Assembly: GCF_014237835.1 (NCBI RefSeq)
Contig: NZ_JACJVI010000017.1
Coordinates: forward strand, 58,496-122,495
DNA length: 64,000 bases
Direction of reading: 5' to 3'
From: Rhizobium sp. AQ_MP
GTDB lineage: Bacteria > Pseudomonadota > Alphaproteobacteria > Rhizobiales > Rhizobiaceae
Made by a program: the position numbers and the translations under genes
Part shown: piece by piece, positions 47,468-56,194 of the stretch
Layout: the number at the start of each line of letters is the position of its first letter
How positions within the stretch are numbered: position 1 is the stretch's first letter
The notes under the pieces: generated by a model
Databases searched by the model: none
The model's input: only the letters and a program-made list of their open reading frames with translations
What the model was told of the DNA's origin: nothing

Positions 47468-48806
47468 GACCCAAAGCCTGGCAGGACGTCTCGTCTTGTC
47501 CCTGTCGATTCTGCTTGCCATCTTCTGGACGATCGCAGTCGGGCTCTCCATCTATGCGATGCGTGCGGAATATGACGAGGTCTTCGACAGCGCGCTGCAG
47601 GAAGCCGCAGAACGGCTCGCGCCACTGGTTGTCGACGATTACTTCCGCCGGGATGCCCGCACGGTGCCGAACAAGATCGCAGCCTTAAACCCGGGCATAA
47701 CCGACGAGTACCTGACCTATCAGGTGCGCGATGCAGCGGGGCGCGTGCTGATGCATTCGCACAATGTCGGAGCGGATCCCTATCCCGCGCCGCTTGAACC
47801 CGGCTTTTGGAGCGGTGACGACATGCGGATCTTCACCGTCGCGACCATCAGCGATACCCTCTTCATTCAGGTTGCGGATTCACTCGCGCATCGTCGCGAG
47901 GCGGCGCTCGAAAGTGCCATTACGCTGCTCCTGCCGTTCATCTTGCTTTTGCCGCTTGGCATGTTCGCGATCCGCTGGATCGTCGTGCGTGCGACACAAC
48001 CGGTCAGCGCCCTGCAGGCCGCCATCAGCACACGAGACGGGAGCAATCTCGAGCCGATCACGCTGCACGGGCTCCCCACAGAAATCGCAGCGATCCCTGG
48101 CTCGGTAAACACCCTGCTCGGACGATTAAAACAGGCGATACAGGCCGAACGTGACCTTGCGGCCAATAGTGCCCATGAACTGCGCACGCCACTTGCCGGA
48201 GCGCTCGCCCAGATGGAACTCTTGTCCCGACAATTGACAGAGCCGCAGGACATATCCCGATCGGAACGTGTGCTCGAAGCGCTGCGTCGTTTGTCGCTGA
48301 TGCTGGAGAAGCTGTTGCAGCTCTCGCGCGCGGAAGCGGGTATCGGATTTGCCAGTGCGCCGGTGGACCTGGTGGCCCTTGTCAAACTGCTGGTCGAGAG
48401 CATTCAGCGCTCTCGACCAACGGTGACTGTCGTTCTGGAACTATCGCCCGGTGTGACGGAGCTCATGCGACCGGTAGACCCCGATGCCTTCGCGATCGCC
48501 TTCAACAATCTCCTCGAGAACGCGGTGCATTATGGGACCGACGGCCAGCCCATAACGGTCGGCATCGCGAACGACGGTCGCATTACCGTGACCAACTCCG
48601 TTTCAATTCCTCTCGAACCTGATCTGAATGTCTACCGGACAAGGTTCAAGCGTGGCCAGGCAAGCAAACCCGGATCCGGTCTCGGCCTTGCGATCGTTGA
48701 CAAACTCATCGCACAGATGAGCGGCGCGATGACCCTGCGAAGTTTACCATTGCCGACCGGCGATACGGCCTTCCAGTGTGAGCTTTCATTCCCGAAGAAA
48801 GACTAG
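47457..48806 (+). CDS. Sensor histidine kinase, PmrB/QseC-like
   Basis: A 449-residue kinase with membrane helices near 10-34 and 152-176, and a periplasmic domain of about 115 residues. The phosphoacceptor His240 is in NSAHELRTPLAGALAQ, the N box is AFNNLLENAVHYGTDGQ and the G2 box is SKPGSGLGLAIVDKL. ATG 47457 overlaps the regulator gene, indicating coupling. The G1 box region is short (GIANDGRITVTNSV), as in several QseC relatives. The signal is probably an envelope or metal cue; it is not visible in the sequence. Confidence 0.93.
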   Translation: MRSETQSLAGRLVLSLSILLAIFWTIAVGLSIYAMRAEYDEVFDSALQEAAERLAPLVVDDYFRRDARTVPNKIAALNPGITDEYLTYQVRDAAGRVLMHSHNVGADPYPAPLEPGFWSGDDMRIFTVATISDTLFIQVADSLAHRREAALESAITLLLPFILLLPLGMFAIRWIVVRATQPVSALQAAISTRDGSNLEPITLHGLPTEIAAIPGSVNTLLGRLKQAIQAERDLAANSAHELRTPLAGALAQMELLSRQLTEPQDISRSERVLEALRRLSLMLEKLLQLSRAEAGIGFASAPVDLVALVKLLVESIQRSRPTVTVVLELSPGVTELMRPVDPDAFAIAFNNLLENAVHYGTDGQPITVGIANDGRITVTNSVSIPLEPDLNVYRTRFKRGQASKPGSGLGLAIVDKLIAQMSGAMTLRSLPLPTGDTAFQCELSFPKKD

Positions 48807-48813
48807 GCGTTGA

Positions 48814-49599
48814 TCAGGACATGATCAGGCCACCGTCGACATTGATCGTCTGGCCGGTGATGTAGGCTGCATCGGCCGAGGCCAGGAAGGCGACGAGAGC
48901 GCCGACTTCGGCAGGCGTCCCGGCGCGGCCCATGGGAATGCCTTCGACCCATTCAGCCATCAGTTCGCCCGGGCCGTAATCGCCGAGCATCTTGCCCCAG
49001 ACGCGATCGTTATAGTCCCACATTTCGGTGTGGATGATGCCGGGGCAGATGGCGTTGACGGTGATGCCTTCTCTGGCGAGTTCCTTGGCAAGGCTCTGGG
49101 TCAGGCCCACCACGCCGAATTTCGATGCGGCATAGTGGGGCGTGTAGATAAAGCCCTGGCGAGCCTGGCCGGATGCCGTGTTGATCAGGCGGCCCTTGGT
49201 GCCGCTGGCGCGGAAGCGGGCCACGGCCTCCTGGCAGCAGAGGAAAACGCCTTTGGTGTTGACGTCGAGATTGAGATCCCATTCTCGTTCGCTGAGATCT
49301 TCGACCTTGGCAATGGTGATGACCCCGGCATTCTGGACGGAGATGCTTAGAGGTCCGAGGCGTCCTTCCGCTTCGGCATAGGCCGCGCGTACGGCCGCGG
49401 CGTCGGTGACATCGAGTTGCAGGCCGAGTGTTTCGGCGCCCGTGTCTTCGGCAAGCCGCAAGGCGACGTCCCTCGTATCAGGCTCGATGGCTGCAATGGC
49501 GACCTTGGCGCCCTCTTCGGCAAAGCGACGGGCAATGCCCAGCCCGATGCCCTTGTTGCCGCCGGTCACGAAGACAGTCTGTCCGGAAAAACGCTGCAT
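48814..49599 (-). CDS. Short-chain dehydrogenase/reductase, likely polyol or sugar dehydrogenase
   Basis: A 261-residue classical SDR. The NAD(P)-binding motif TGGNKGIGLGIA is near residue 12, NAG occurs in SVQNAGVI, and the catalytic pair is YAASK with an upstream Ser in NTASGQ. The C-terminus GQTINVDGGLIMS is typical. It is the last gene of the leftward transketolase-kinase operon, 53 bases behind the SorC gene, so it probably oxidises the transported polyol to a ketose, or reduces an aldehyde intermediate. Confidence 0.9.
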   Translation of the reverse strand: MQRFSGQTVFVTGGNKGIGLGIARRFAEEGAKVAIAAIEPDTRDVALRLAEDTGAETLGLQLDVTDAAAVRAAYAEAEGRLGPLSISVQNAGVITIAKVEDLSEREWDLNLDVNTKGVFLCCQEAVARFRASGTKGRLINTASGQARQGFIYTPHYAASKFGVVGLTQSLAKELAREGITVNAICPGIIHTEMWDYNDRVWGKMLGDYGPGELMAEWVEGIPMGRAGTPAEVGALVAFLASADAAYITGQTINVDGGLIMS

Positions 49600-49652
49600 G
49601 GTCTCACTCCTCCTTGATGCAGCCGATCCGACAGTCCGCCCGGAATTGAGCG

Positions 49653-50603
49653 TCAGGCCGTTAGACGGGCCGCCGTAAACTTGTCCGTCACGAGGACGTC
49701 GATGATGCCCATCCTGAGGGCACCGGCGATCGCCTCGGTCTTCGATTCTCCGCCGGCCAGCGCCATCACCCGGTCGGCCTTGCGCAGATCCTCAAGCGAG
49801 ATGCCGATGACCCGCTCGTTGAGCGGGGTCTCGACCGGTTTGCCGTCACGGTCGTAAAAGCGGAACGAGATTTCGCCGACCGCACCCGCGTCGTGCAGCA
49901 TCGCCATCTCCTGGCGCGAGAAGACGTTGCCGGAGCGCGCCAGAAGCTCCGACGGCTCGACGGCGCCGATGCCGATGATGGCGAGCGTCAGGCGGCCGAA
50001 GAGATCCATCGTGCCGCGGACCACCGGGTCAGCCAGCATCACGAGCTTTGCCTCCCGCGACGAGGTGATGCCCTGGACAAGCAGCAGTCGCGGCTCGCCG
50101 CCGGTGAGTTTCGCAAGCCTCGCGGTCAGCTGGGTGGCATGAGTCTGAACAGAGGCTTCGCCCATGCCGCCCAGGATCTGGACGATGTATTTGGCGCGGC
50201 CCGTCTTCAGCGGATGGATGTTGTCCACCATGCGCAGGATGGTCTGGCTCCAGCTGGAAACGCCGATCACCTCATCCTGTTGCAGGGTGACTTCGACGAA
50301 GTGCGCGGCGGCCTCGCCGATGCGGGCCATGATCGCGCCATCGCGATCTTCCGAACAGTCGATGACGATGGCTTCGGTCAGGCCGTATCGATCGCGCAGC
50401 GCCATTTCCAGATCGGCAAACGTGCCCGGCGGCGGAATGATCGTGGTTCTGACGATCCCTTCCATCTCCGCCCGCTTCAGCATGCGCGAGACGGTGGCCT
50501 GCGACATATGCATGATCTCGGCAATCTCCGCCTGCCGCTTGCCCTCCGCATGATACATCTGCGCGACGCGGGCGATAAGTCGAAGCTCGTTGAGACGTCC
50601 CAT
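49653..50603 (-). CDS. SorC/DeoR-like sugar-binding transcriptional regulator
   Basis: A 316-residue regulator. The N-terminal HTH is EGKRQAEIAEIMHMSQATVS followed by RMLKRAEMEG. The C-terminal SorC-type sugar-phosphate-binding domain includes VIGVSSWSQTILRMVDNI and LAGGESKTEAIAGALRMGII. EryD, the erythritol regulator, belongs to this group. A strong inverted repeat covers the region just upstream of its start (50615-50638), consistent with autoregulation. Confidence 0.93.
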   Translation of the reverse strand: MGRLNELRLIARVAQMYHAEGKRQAEIAEIMHMSQATVSRMLKRAEMEGIVRTTIIPPPGTFADLEMALRDRYGLTEAIVIDCSEDRDGAIMARIGEAAAHFVEVTLQQDEVIGVSSWSQTILRMVDNIHPLKTGRAKYIVQILGGMGEASVQTHATQLTARLAKLTGGEPRLLLVQGITSSREAKLVMLADPVVRGTMDLFGRLTLAIIGIGAVEPSELLARSGNVFSRQEMAMLHDAGAVGEISFRFYDRDGKPVETPLNERVIGISLEDLRKADRVMALAGGESKTEAIAGALRMGIIDVLVTDKFTAARLTA

Positions 50604-50614
50604 GAACCCCTCCG

Positions 50615-50638
50615 ATGGGTGAATTTTTATTCACCCAT
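50615..50638. promoter_or_regulatory. Inverted repeat at the SorC gene start, probable operator
   Basis: Perfect 10-bp arms ATGGGTGAAT and ATTCACCCAT around TTTT. The core TGAAT-N4-ATTCA also appears in relaxed form (TGAAT-N4-AT) at 53955 and 54096. It overlaps the 3' end of the kinase gene and lies 12 bases before the regulator start. Confidence 0.75.
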
Positions 50639-52096
50639 AGATGAAGTCGGTGAAACGGTCGAGCGGAAGATTGCATCCTGCCAGGTCGTCAGACGCCTTC
50701 TGACATCGCTCTCTTTTGCATCGAGTGTCGCTGTCTTGCGCGGCAGGGCCTTGATCGCATCCAGACCGTTCCAGAGACCGAGTGTCAGGCCTGCGAGATA
50801 GGCGGCGCCCAGCGCGGAGGCTTCAGCGGCATCGCATTGGATCACGGGATGGTCGAGAGCATCGGCGACGCATTGCATCAGGAAGGTATTCTTGCTCGGT
50901 CCACCGTCAACGAACAACCGACCCAGCGGCGCCGGGGACTGGGCGACCATGGCCTTGAAGACGTCATGGACTTGGAAGGCGATGGAATCGGTAACGGCCC
51001 GAGCCATTTGCGCCCGTGTCGTGTTGAACGTGATCCCCGAAAACAGGGCGCGTGCATCGGCATGCCAATGCGGGGCGCCGAGACCGACAAAGGCCGGCAC
51101 GAAGCCCGGCCCCTCCGGCTCCGCAGTGCTCGCAAGGTCAACCAGCGCCTGAACATCCGGTAGACCCAGAATCTCGACCATCCATGGCAACGATGCGGCC
51201 GAGACCAGGATATTGCCTTCGAAGGCATAGGTCGGGGTGCCGCCGAGCGACCAGGCGATCGTCGTGGTGATGCCGTTCTGCGGCGCGATGAAGTGCGGCA
51301 GGGTCGTCATGATCGACGAACCGGTGCCGAAGGTGACCTTTCCGTCGCCGGGTTCGAAGGCGCCATGACCGAAGAGGGCTGCATGGCTGTCCCCGATCGC
51401 CGCCGCAATCGGTATCCCGTCCGGCAGGCCGGGGACACCAAGGGTCTCCCCGAACCGCGACGCACTGTCGCGAACCTCCGGCAGATAGGCCGTGGGCACG
51501 CCAAAAAGGGCTGAAAGCTCGTCGCTCCACGCCATTTTGTTGAGATCGAGAAGCTGGCTGCGGGCCGCATTCGATGCATCGCAGGCATGCACCTTTCCGC
51601 CGGTGAAACGGTGGATCAGCCAGGAATCGATTGTACCGAGCCGGATCGATCTTCCCGCCGGCGCGCGGTCGAGGAGCCATTTCATCTTGGGGCCGGGAAA
51701 CATCGGATCGATCGGAAGGCCGGTCAGGGCCTCGACCCGGGCGGAATGCCCGGCGGCCTTGAGTTCGGCACAGACAGGCGCACTGCGCCGGCACTGCCAG
51801 CTGACAACAGGGCCGAGCGGTTCACCGGTCCCGCCATCCCAGATGGTCACAGACTCACGCTGATTGGAGATCGCAATCCCGGCAATGGAGACCGGCGGCG
51901 CATTGACCAAGCAGGCGGCAATCGCTTCCAGAACCGAGGCCCAGACGCGGTCGGCATCCTGCTCCACCCAGCCGGGCTGCGGATGCGAGATACCGACGGG
52001 GGAAGACCCGCGCGCCATGATGATGCCATCGCTCGACACGAGTACGGCCTTCGAGTTGGTGGTCCCCTGGTCGATGGCAAGAATGGCGGTGATCAT
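50627..52096 (-). CDS. FGGY-family carbohydrate kinase
   Basis: A 489-residue kinase of the glycerol kinase/xylulokinase superfamily. The N-terminal phosphate loop AIDQGTTNSKAVLV, the middle motif SNQRESVTIWDGGTGEPLG and the C-terminal LFVDGGPSKNTFLMQ with ASALGAAYLAG are intact. Sequence features look more glycerol-kinase-like than xylulokinase-like. Placed after the transketolase genes, it would phosphorylate the ketose made from the imported sugar or polyol. The exact substrate cannot be read from sequence. Confidence 0.92.
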   Translation of the reverse strand: MITAILAIDQGTTNSKAVLVSSDGIIMARGSSPVGISHPQPGWVEQDADRVWASVLEAIAACLVNAPPVSIAGIAISNQRESVTIWDGGTGEPLGPVVSWQCRRSAPVCAELKAAGHSARVEALTGLPIDPMFPGPKMKWLLDRAPAGRSIRLGTIDSWLIHRFTGGKVHACDASNAARSQLLDLNKMAWSDELSALFGVPTAYLPEVRDSASRFGETLGVPGLPDGIPIAAAIGDSHAALFGHGAFEPGDGKVTFGTGSSIMTTLPHFIAPQNGITTTIAWSLGGTPTYAFEGNILVSAASLPWMVEILGLPDVQALVDLASTAEPEGPGFVPAFVGLGAPHWHADARALFSGITFNTTRAQMARAVTDSIAFQVHDVFKAMVAQSPAPLGRLFVDGGPSKNTFLMQCVADALDHPVIQCDAAEASALGAAYLAGLTLGLWNGLDAIKALPRKTATLDAKESDVRRRLTTWQDAIFRSTVSPTSSMGE

Positions 52097-52163
52097 GTCG
52101 AGCTCCGAAAGCGGTCAGATGCCGCCGTGCTGCGTGCGGCGACATCCTGGAGAGTATTAGCCG

Positions 52164-53132
52164 TTAGCTGCGCCTGCGCTTGCGCGCCAGCAGTTCTTCG
52201 GCAGCGTTTGCCATGGCCTCCGGCGCCATGCCGAATTCGTCGAGCAGGAACTCCGCCGATCCGGTTGGTGCAAAGATACCGGGAACGCCGAGGATCTTCA
52301 TCGGAACCGGCGCTTCTGCGACGATGACTTCGGCGATCGCGGAGCCGAGGCCACCATAGACAGAATGTTCTTCGGCCGTGAGAATGGCGCCGGTTTCGCG
52401 GGCTGCTGCCACCACGCTGTCGACATCGACCGGGCGAACCGTCGCCATGTTGAGCACGCGGGCCTCGATGCCCCGGGTAGCGAGGATCTTGGCGGCCTTC
52501 ATGGCACGATGGGTGAGCGTGCCGTTTGCGATCAGGGTGATGGCATCGCCGTCGCGCAGCAGGTTGGCCTTGCCGGGTTCGAAGACGTGGCCCTGCGGCA
52601 GGAGGTCCGGCACGCCGACACGCGACAGGCGCAGGAACACGGGCCCTTCGTAGCGGGCCGCCCATTCCACGGCCGCAGCCGTCTCGATGGAATCGCAGGG
52701 CGCGATGACGGGCAAGTTGGGCAGCACCCGCATCCAGGCAAAATCCTCGATCGAGTGGTGGGTCGGTCCCAGTTCGCCATAGGCCATGCCCGAGGATATG
52801 CCGACGAGCTTCACATTGGCGTTGGAGTAGGCAATGTCGGCCTTGACCTGCTCGAGCGAGCGGCCGGTCAGGAAGCAGGAGGCACCGCAGACAAAAGGCA
52901 GGAGCCCGCCATTGGCGAGACCTGCGCCGACGCCGACCATGTTCTGTTCGGCAATCCCGACATTGACCAGCCGTTCCGGCCATTTTGCCTTGAAGCCGCC
53001 GAGCTTCGAGGAGCCGACGGAGTCGTTGCACACGGCCACGACCTTCGAGTTCTCTGCGCCAAGGCGCTCAAGGACAGAGACGAACGCATCGCGGCAGTCA
53101 TGCAGTTTTTCGGTCATGGTCACGGCGTTCAT
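52164..53132 (-). CDS. Transketolase, C-terminal subunit (split enzyme)
   Basis: About 322 residues corresponding to the pyrimidine-binding and C-terminal domains of transketolase. The motif ERLVNVGIAEQNMVGVGAGL carries the Glu that activates thiamine diphosphate. HSIEDFAWMRVLPNLPVIAP and EEHSVYGGLGSAIAEVI are conserved. The start ATG 53132 shares a base with the stop of the N-terminal subunit gene. Split transketolases occur in specialised sugar pathways, such as that for apulose 4-phosphate. Confidence 0.93.
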   Translation of the reverse strand: MNAVTMTEKLHDCRDAFVSVLERLGAENSKVVAVCNDSVGSSKLGGFKAKWPERLVNVGIAEQNMVGVGAGLANGGLLPFVCGASCFLTGRSLEQVKADIAYSNANVKLVGISSGMAYGELGPTHHSIEDFAWMRVLPNLPVIAPCDSIETAAAVEWAARYEGPVFLRLSRVGVPDLLPQGHVFEPGKANLLRDGDAITLIANGTLTHRAMKAAKILATRGIEARVLNMATVRPVDVDSVVAAARETGAILTAEEHSVYGGLGSAIAEVIVAEAPVPMKILGVPGIFAPTGSAEFLLDEFGMAPEAMANAAEELLARKRRRS

Positions 53133-53941
53133 CACAGCACCTCCGAGAGCTCGGCGAGAGCAATTTTGTATTGTTCGGCGTTCGGCACCTTGTGATGCCA
53201 ATCGACGCGGTCCTGCATGAAGGAAATGCCGTGTCCCTTGTTGGTATGGGCAACGATGCAGTGAGGACGGTCGGACCGGTGCTGAAGCGCCGGGACAATC
53301 TCGGCCATCTCATTGCCGTTGATCTCCGTGACATCCCAACCGAAGGCCCGAAGCTTGGACGCGAAGGGTGCCATGTTGTTGGTGTCGCTCAAGGCGGCGC
53401 CCTGCTGGAACCGGTTGTGGTCGATGATCAGCGTGAGGTTGTCGAGGCCGAACTGGGCGGCCGACGAAATCGCCTCCCAGTTCGATCCCTCCTGCATTTC
53501 GCCATCGCCGGTCAGAACATAGGTGCGATAGGCGGCACCGGTCAGTTTTGCTGCCTTTGCCATACCGACAGCAACGGGAAGGCCATGCCCGAGAGGGCCG
53601 GTATTGGTTTCAACGCCCGGGACCTTGTTGCAGTTCGGATGGCCGTTGAGGCGCGAATGTGGCTTCAGGAAGGTCGAGATCTCGTCTTCCGGGATAAAAC
53701 CGCGCTTGGCGAGCGTCACGTAGAGCGCCAGGGCGACATGGCCCTTTGACAGGACGAAGCGATCCCGTTCCGGGTGTTTCGGTTGATCCGGCCATATGCG
53801 CAAAACCTGAAAATACAGAGCCGTCAAAATGTCGATCGCCGACATTTCTCCGCCGACATGGCCAGCGCCCGCTTCGTAAACCGCCTGGAGATCGCGAAGG
53901 CGTATCTGCCTTGCGATGCGGTCGAGATCATTCGGCTGCAT
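53132..53941 (-). CDS. Transketolase, N-terminal subunit (split enzyme)
   Basis: About 269 residues with the thiamine-diphosphate-binding half of transketolase: HVGGEMSAIDILTALYF, SKGHVALALYV, TGPLGHGLPVAVGMA and the GDG-N motif GDGEMQEGSNWEAI. ATG 53941 follows TGAGGTTTCC. It is the first gene of the leftward operon, separated by about 200 bases from the divergent ABC transporter operon. Confidence 0.93.
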   Translation of the reverse strand: MQPNDLDRIARQIRLRDLQAVYEAGAGHVGGEMSAIDILTALYFQVLRIWPDQPKHPERDRFVLSKGHVALALYVTLAKRGFIPEDEISTFLKPHSRLNGHPNCNKVPGVETNTGPLGHGLPVAVGMAKAAKLTGAAYRTYVLTGDGEMQEGSNWEAISSAAQFGLDNLTLIIDHNRFQQGAALSDTNNMAPFASKLRAFGWDVTEINGNEMAEIVPALQHRSDRPHCIVAHTNKGHGISFMQDRVDWHHKVPNAEQYKIALAELSEVL

Positions 53942-53954
53942 GGAAACCTCATAG

Positions 53955-53968
53955 TGAATAAATATGCC
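53955..53968 (+). promoter_or_regulatory. Operator-like element before the transketolase operon
   Basis: TGAATAAATATGCC, resembling half of the inverted repeat at the SorC gene (TGAAT followed four bases later by AT). It lies 14 bases upstream of the transketolase start, so a bound regulator would block expression. Confidence 0.5.
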
Positions 53969-54095
53969 ACACCTCATATAATTGCATGAGATGTTTCCCT
54001 GTCAAGCGGGACGGCTCAAATTAAATCTCTATCGAGGCACGATGAGGGCAGTTGACAGCCCCCGGAACGCTGCGCTACGAATTTACAGACAACAA

Positions 54096-54109
54096 TGAAT
54101 ATTTATACC
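54096..54109 (+). promoter_or_regulatory. Operator-like element before the ABC transporter operon
   Basis: TGAATATTTATACC, aligned with the element at 53955 (TGAAT-N4-AT-CC). It lies 36 bases before the permease start. Together with the site at the SorC gene this suggests one regulator for both divergent operons. Confidence 0.5.
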
Positions 54110-54144
54110 GGCAGTGAGATGCCGGGGTAGCATGGGAGGCATGG

Positions 54145-55119
54145 ATGTCGATATCAGCGACAGACCAAGAGCGCGGCGCGGGAGCGAGTGCTCTGGCGGC
54201 ACTGAGGGGGACGACCGGTCCGTTGATCGGGCTCATCCTGCTGTGCATCTTCCTGTCCTTTGCCACCGACAAGTTCATGTCGGCCCGGAACCTTCTCAAC
54301 GTGCTCGACCAGATCACGGTGCTCGGCATCATGGCGGTGGGCATGACCATGGTCATCCTGATCGGCGGCATCGATCTGGCGGTCGGCTCCGTGCTCGCCC
54401 TGACGATGATGGTGATGGGCTATCTCGCGAACCAGGTCGGACTTCCCTTGCCGGTCGGGATCCTGCTTGCGCTTGGCGTGGCCGCTGCAACAGGGGCCAT
54501 ATCCGGAATATTGATCACCGCACTCGGGGTGCCAGCCTTCATCGCCACGCTGGCAATGATGTCGGTGGCGCGGGGCCTCGCAAACATGATCACCGACGGC
54601 CAGCAGATCGTCGGCTTTCCCTCCTGGTTCAGCCTGCTCGCCTATACGCGCTATGGAGGTTTCCTGACGCTGACCGTGGCCGTCATGCTGGTGGTCTTCG
54701 TGCTTGGCTGGCTGTATCTGCGCTACACGTCCGGCGGACGTTCGCTCTACGCAATCGGTGGGAACCAGGAAGTCGCCCGCCTCGCCGGGATCAATGTCAA
54801 CCTCTACACGATCGGCGTCTATGTCGTGTCCGGCCTGCTTGCCGGCCTGGCTGGCGTTGTACTCGCCATGCGTCTGGATTCGGTGCAGCCCACCGCCGGC
54901 GTCTCCTACGAGCTCGACACGATCGCGGCCGTCGTCATCGGCGGAACCAGCCTCAGCGGCGGCAAGGGCGGCATTCTCGGAACCATCATCGGCGTCCTGA
55001 TCATCGGCGTCTTGCGCAACGGCCTGAACCTTCTCGGGGTCTCGCCCTTCACGCAGGCTGTCGTGATCGGTGTCGTCATCGCACTCGCAGTCGCTGCCGA
55101 AGCCATCAAGAGGAAATGA
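54145..55119 (+). CDS. CUT2 sugar ABC transporter permease (RbsC-like)
   Basis: A 324-residue permease with about ten helices. Conserved RbsC segments include DQITVLGIMAVGMTMVILIG followed by GIDLAVGSVLAL, YAIGGNQEVARLAGINV and GGTSLSGGKGGILGTIIGVL. The start ATG 54145 has GGGAGG upstream. Unusually the permease gene is first in the operon, before the binding protein and the ATPase. Confidence 0.94.
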   Translation: MSISATDQERGAGASALAALRGTTGPLIGLILLCIFLSFATDKFMSARNLLNVLDQITVLGIMAVGMTMVILIGGIDLAVGSVLALTMMVMGYLANQVGLPLPVGILLALGVAAATGAISGILITALGVPAFIATLAMMSVARGLANMITDGQQIVGFPSWFSLLAYTRYGGFLTLTVAVMLVVFVLGWLYLRYTSGGRSLYAIGGNQEVARLAGINVNLYTIGVYVVSGLLAGLAGVVLAMRLDSVQPTAGVSYELDTIAAVVIGGTSLSGGKGGILGTIIGVLIIGVLRNGLNLLGVSPFTQAVVIGVVIALAVAAEAIKRK

Positions 55120-55237
55120 CGCTTCGATAGCCGATCAGTTTGGCGGTATCGCCGCCAGTTCAACGCCGGGCAAAAGCCAGGCAAACCTTCGGTCCTGCGA
55201 TGGTAGCGGGGTCCCGAAACAACGGAGGAGATCTACC

Positions 55238-56173
55238 ATGAAATTAAAGACCATGCTTCTGGCCGCCGCAGCACTGGCGACGACTGCTCTCAACCCGCTC
55301 GGCGCTTCTGCCGAAGAGGTGAAGAAGATCGGGCTCGCCGTGTCGAACCTGCAGGCCGACTACTTCAACCAGATCAAGATCGGCGTCGAGGCCTATGCCA
55401 AGGAGAAGGGCATCGAGGTCATCACCGTCGACGCCAAGAATGACAGCGCGACCCAGGTCAGCCAGGTTCAGGACCTCCTGACGCAGGACATCGACGCGTT
55501 CATCTACATTCCTGCCGGTGCGGCCGCTGCCGCGGTTCCGACCCGTCTCGCCAAGGAAGCCGGCATCCCGGTCGTCAACGTCGACCGCAATGCCGACGAA
55601 GCTCCGGGCGACACCTTCATTGCCACAGACAACGCCACGTCGGCCTACGAAGTCTGCAAGCACATCATTGGTCTTGCCGGCGGCAAGGGCAAGATGATCA
55701 TGATCCATGGCCAGAAGGGCACGACGCCGGAAGTCGAGCGCACCAAAGGCTGCATGAAGGCGATCGGCGAAAATGCCGGTGTCGAACTGGTGGCTCAGCA
55801 GTGGAGCGAGCAGTGGTCGCAGGCAGAGGGCCTCAACATCGGCCAGAACCTGCTGCAGGCTCATCCGGACGTGTCGCTGATCTTCGCTCAGGCTGACGGT
55901 CTGGCTCTCGGCGCCGCACAGGCTGTCAAGGTCTCCGGCGTTTCGCAGCGCGTCTATGTCGGCGGCTTCGACGGTGACACCACGGCTCTGCCGATCCTGG
56001 CTGAAGGCGGCTTCGACGCCACCGCAACACAGCAGGTTCGCGGCATCGGGCGCCTCGCAGTCGACAGCGCCATCAAGCTTGCTGCCGGTGAGAAGCTCCC
56101 AGCCGAGCAGCTGCTTCCGGGCTTCCTGACGACGCCGGAGAACGCAGCGAAGTTCGTTGCCGAACATCCCTGA
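55238..56173 (+). CDS. CUT2 sugar-binding protein (RbsB-like)
   Basis: A 311-residue periplasmic binding protein (peripla_BP_4). The signal peptide MKLKTMLLAAAALATTALN is cleaved near GASAEE, and the core has GLAVSNLQADYFNQIKIGVE, VDAKNDSATQVSQVQDLL and the ligand-loop VNVDRNADEAPG. ATG 55238 follows GGAGGAG. It captures the substrate of the catabolic module; a pentose, tetrose or polyol is likely. Confidence 0.94.
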   Translation: MKLKTMLLAAAALATTALNPLGASAEEVKKIGLAVSNLQADYFNQIKIGVEAYAKEKGIEVITVDAKNDSATQVSQVQDLLTQDIDAFIYIPAGAAAAAVPTRLAKEAGIPVVNVDRNADEAPGDTFIATDNATSAYEVCKHIIGLAGGKGKMIMIHGQKGTTPEVERTKGCMKAIGENAGVELVAQQWSEQWSQAEGLNIGQNLLQAHPDVSLIFAQADGLALGAAQAVKVSGVSQRVYVGGFDGDTTALPILAEGGFDATATQQVRGIGRLAVDSAIKLAAGEKLPAEQLLPGFLTTPENAAKFVAEHP

Positions 56174-56194
56174 TTACGACCGGAAGACAGCGCC

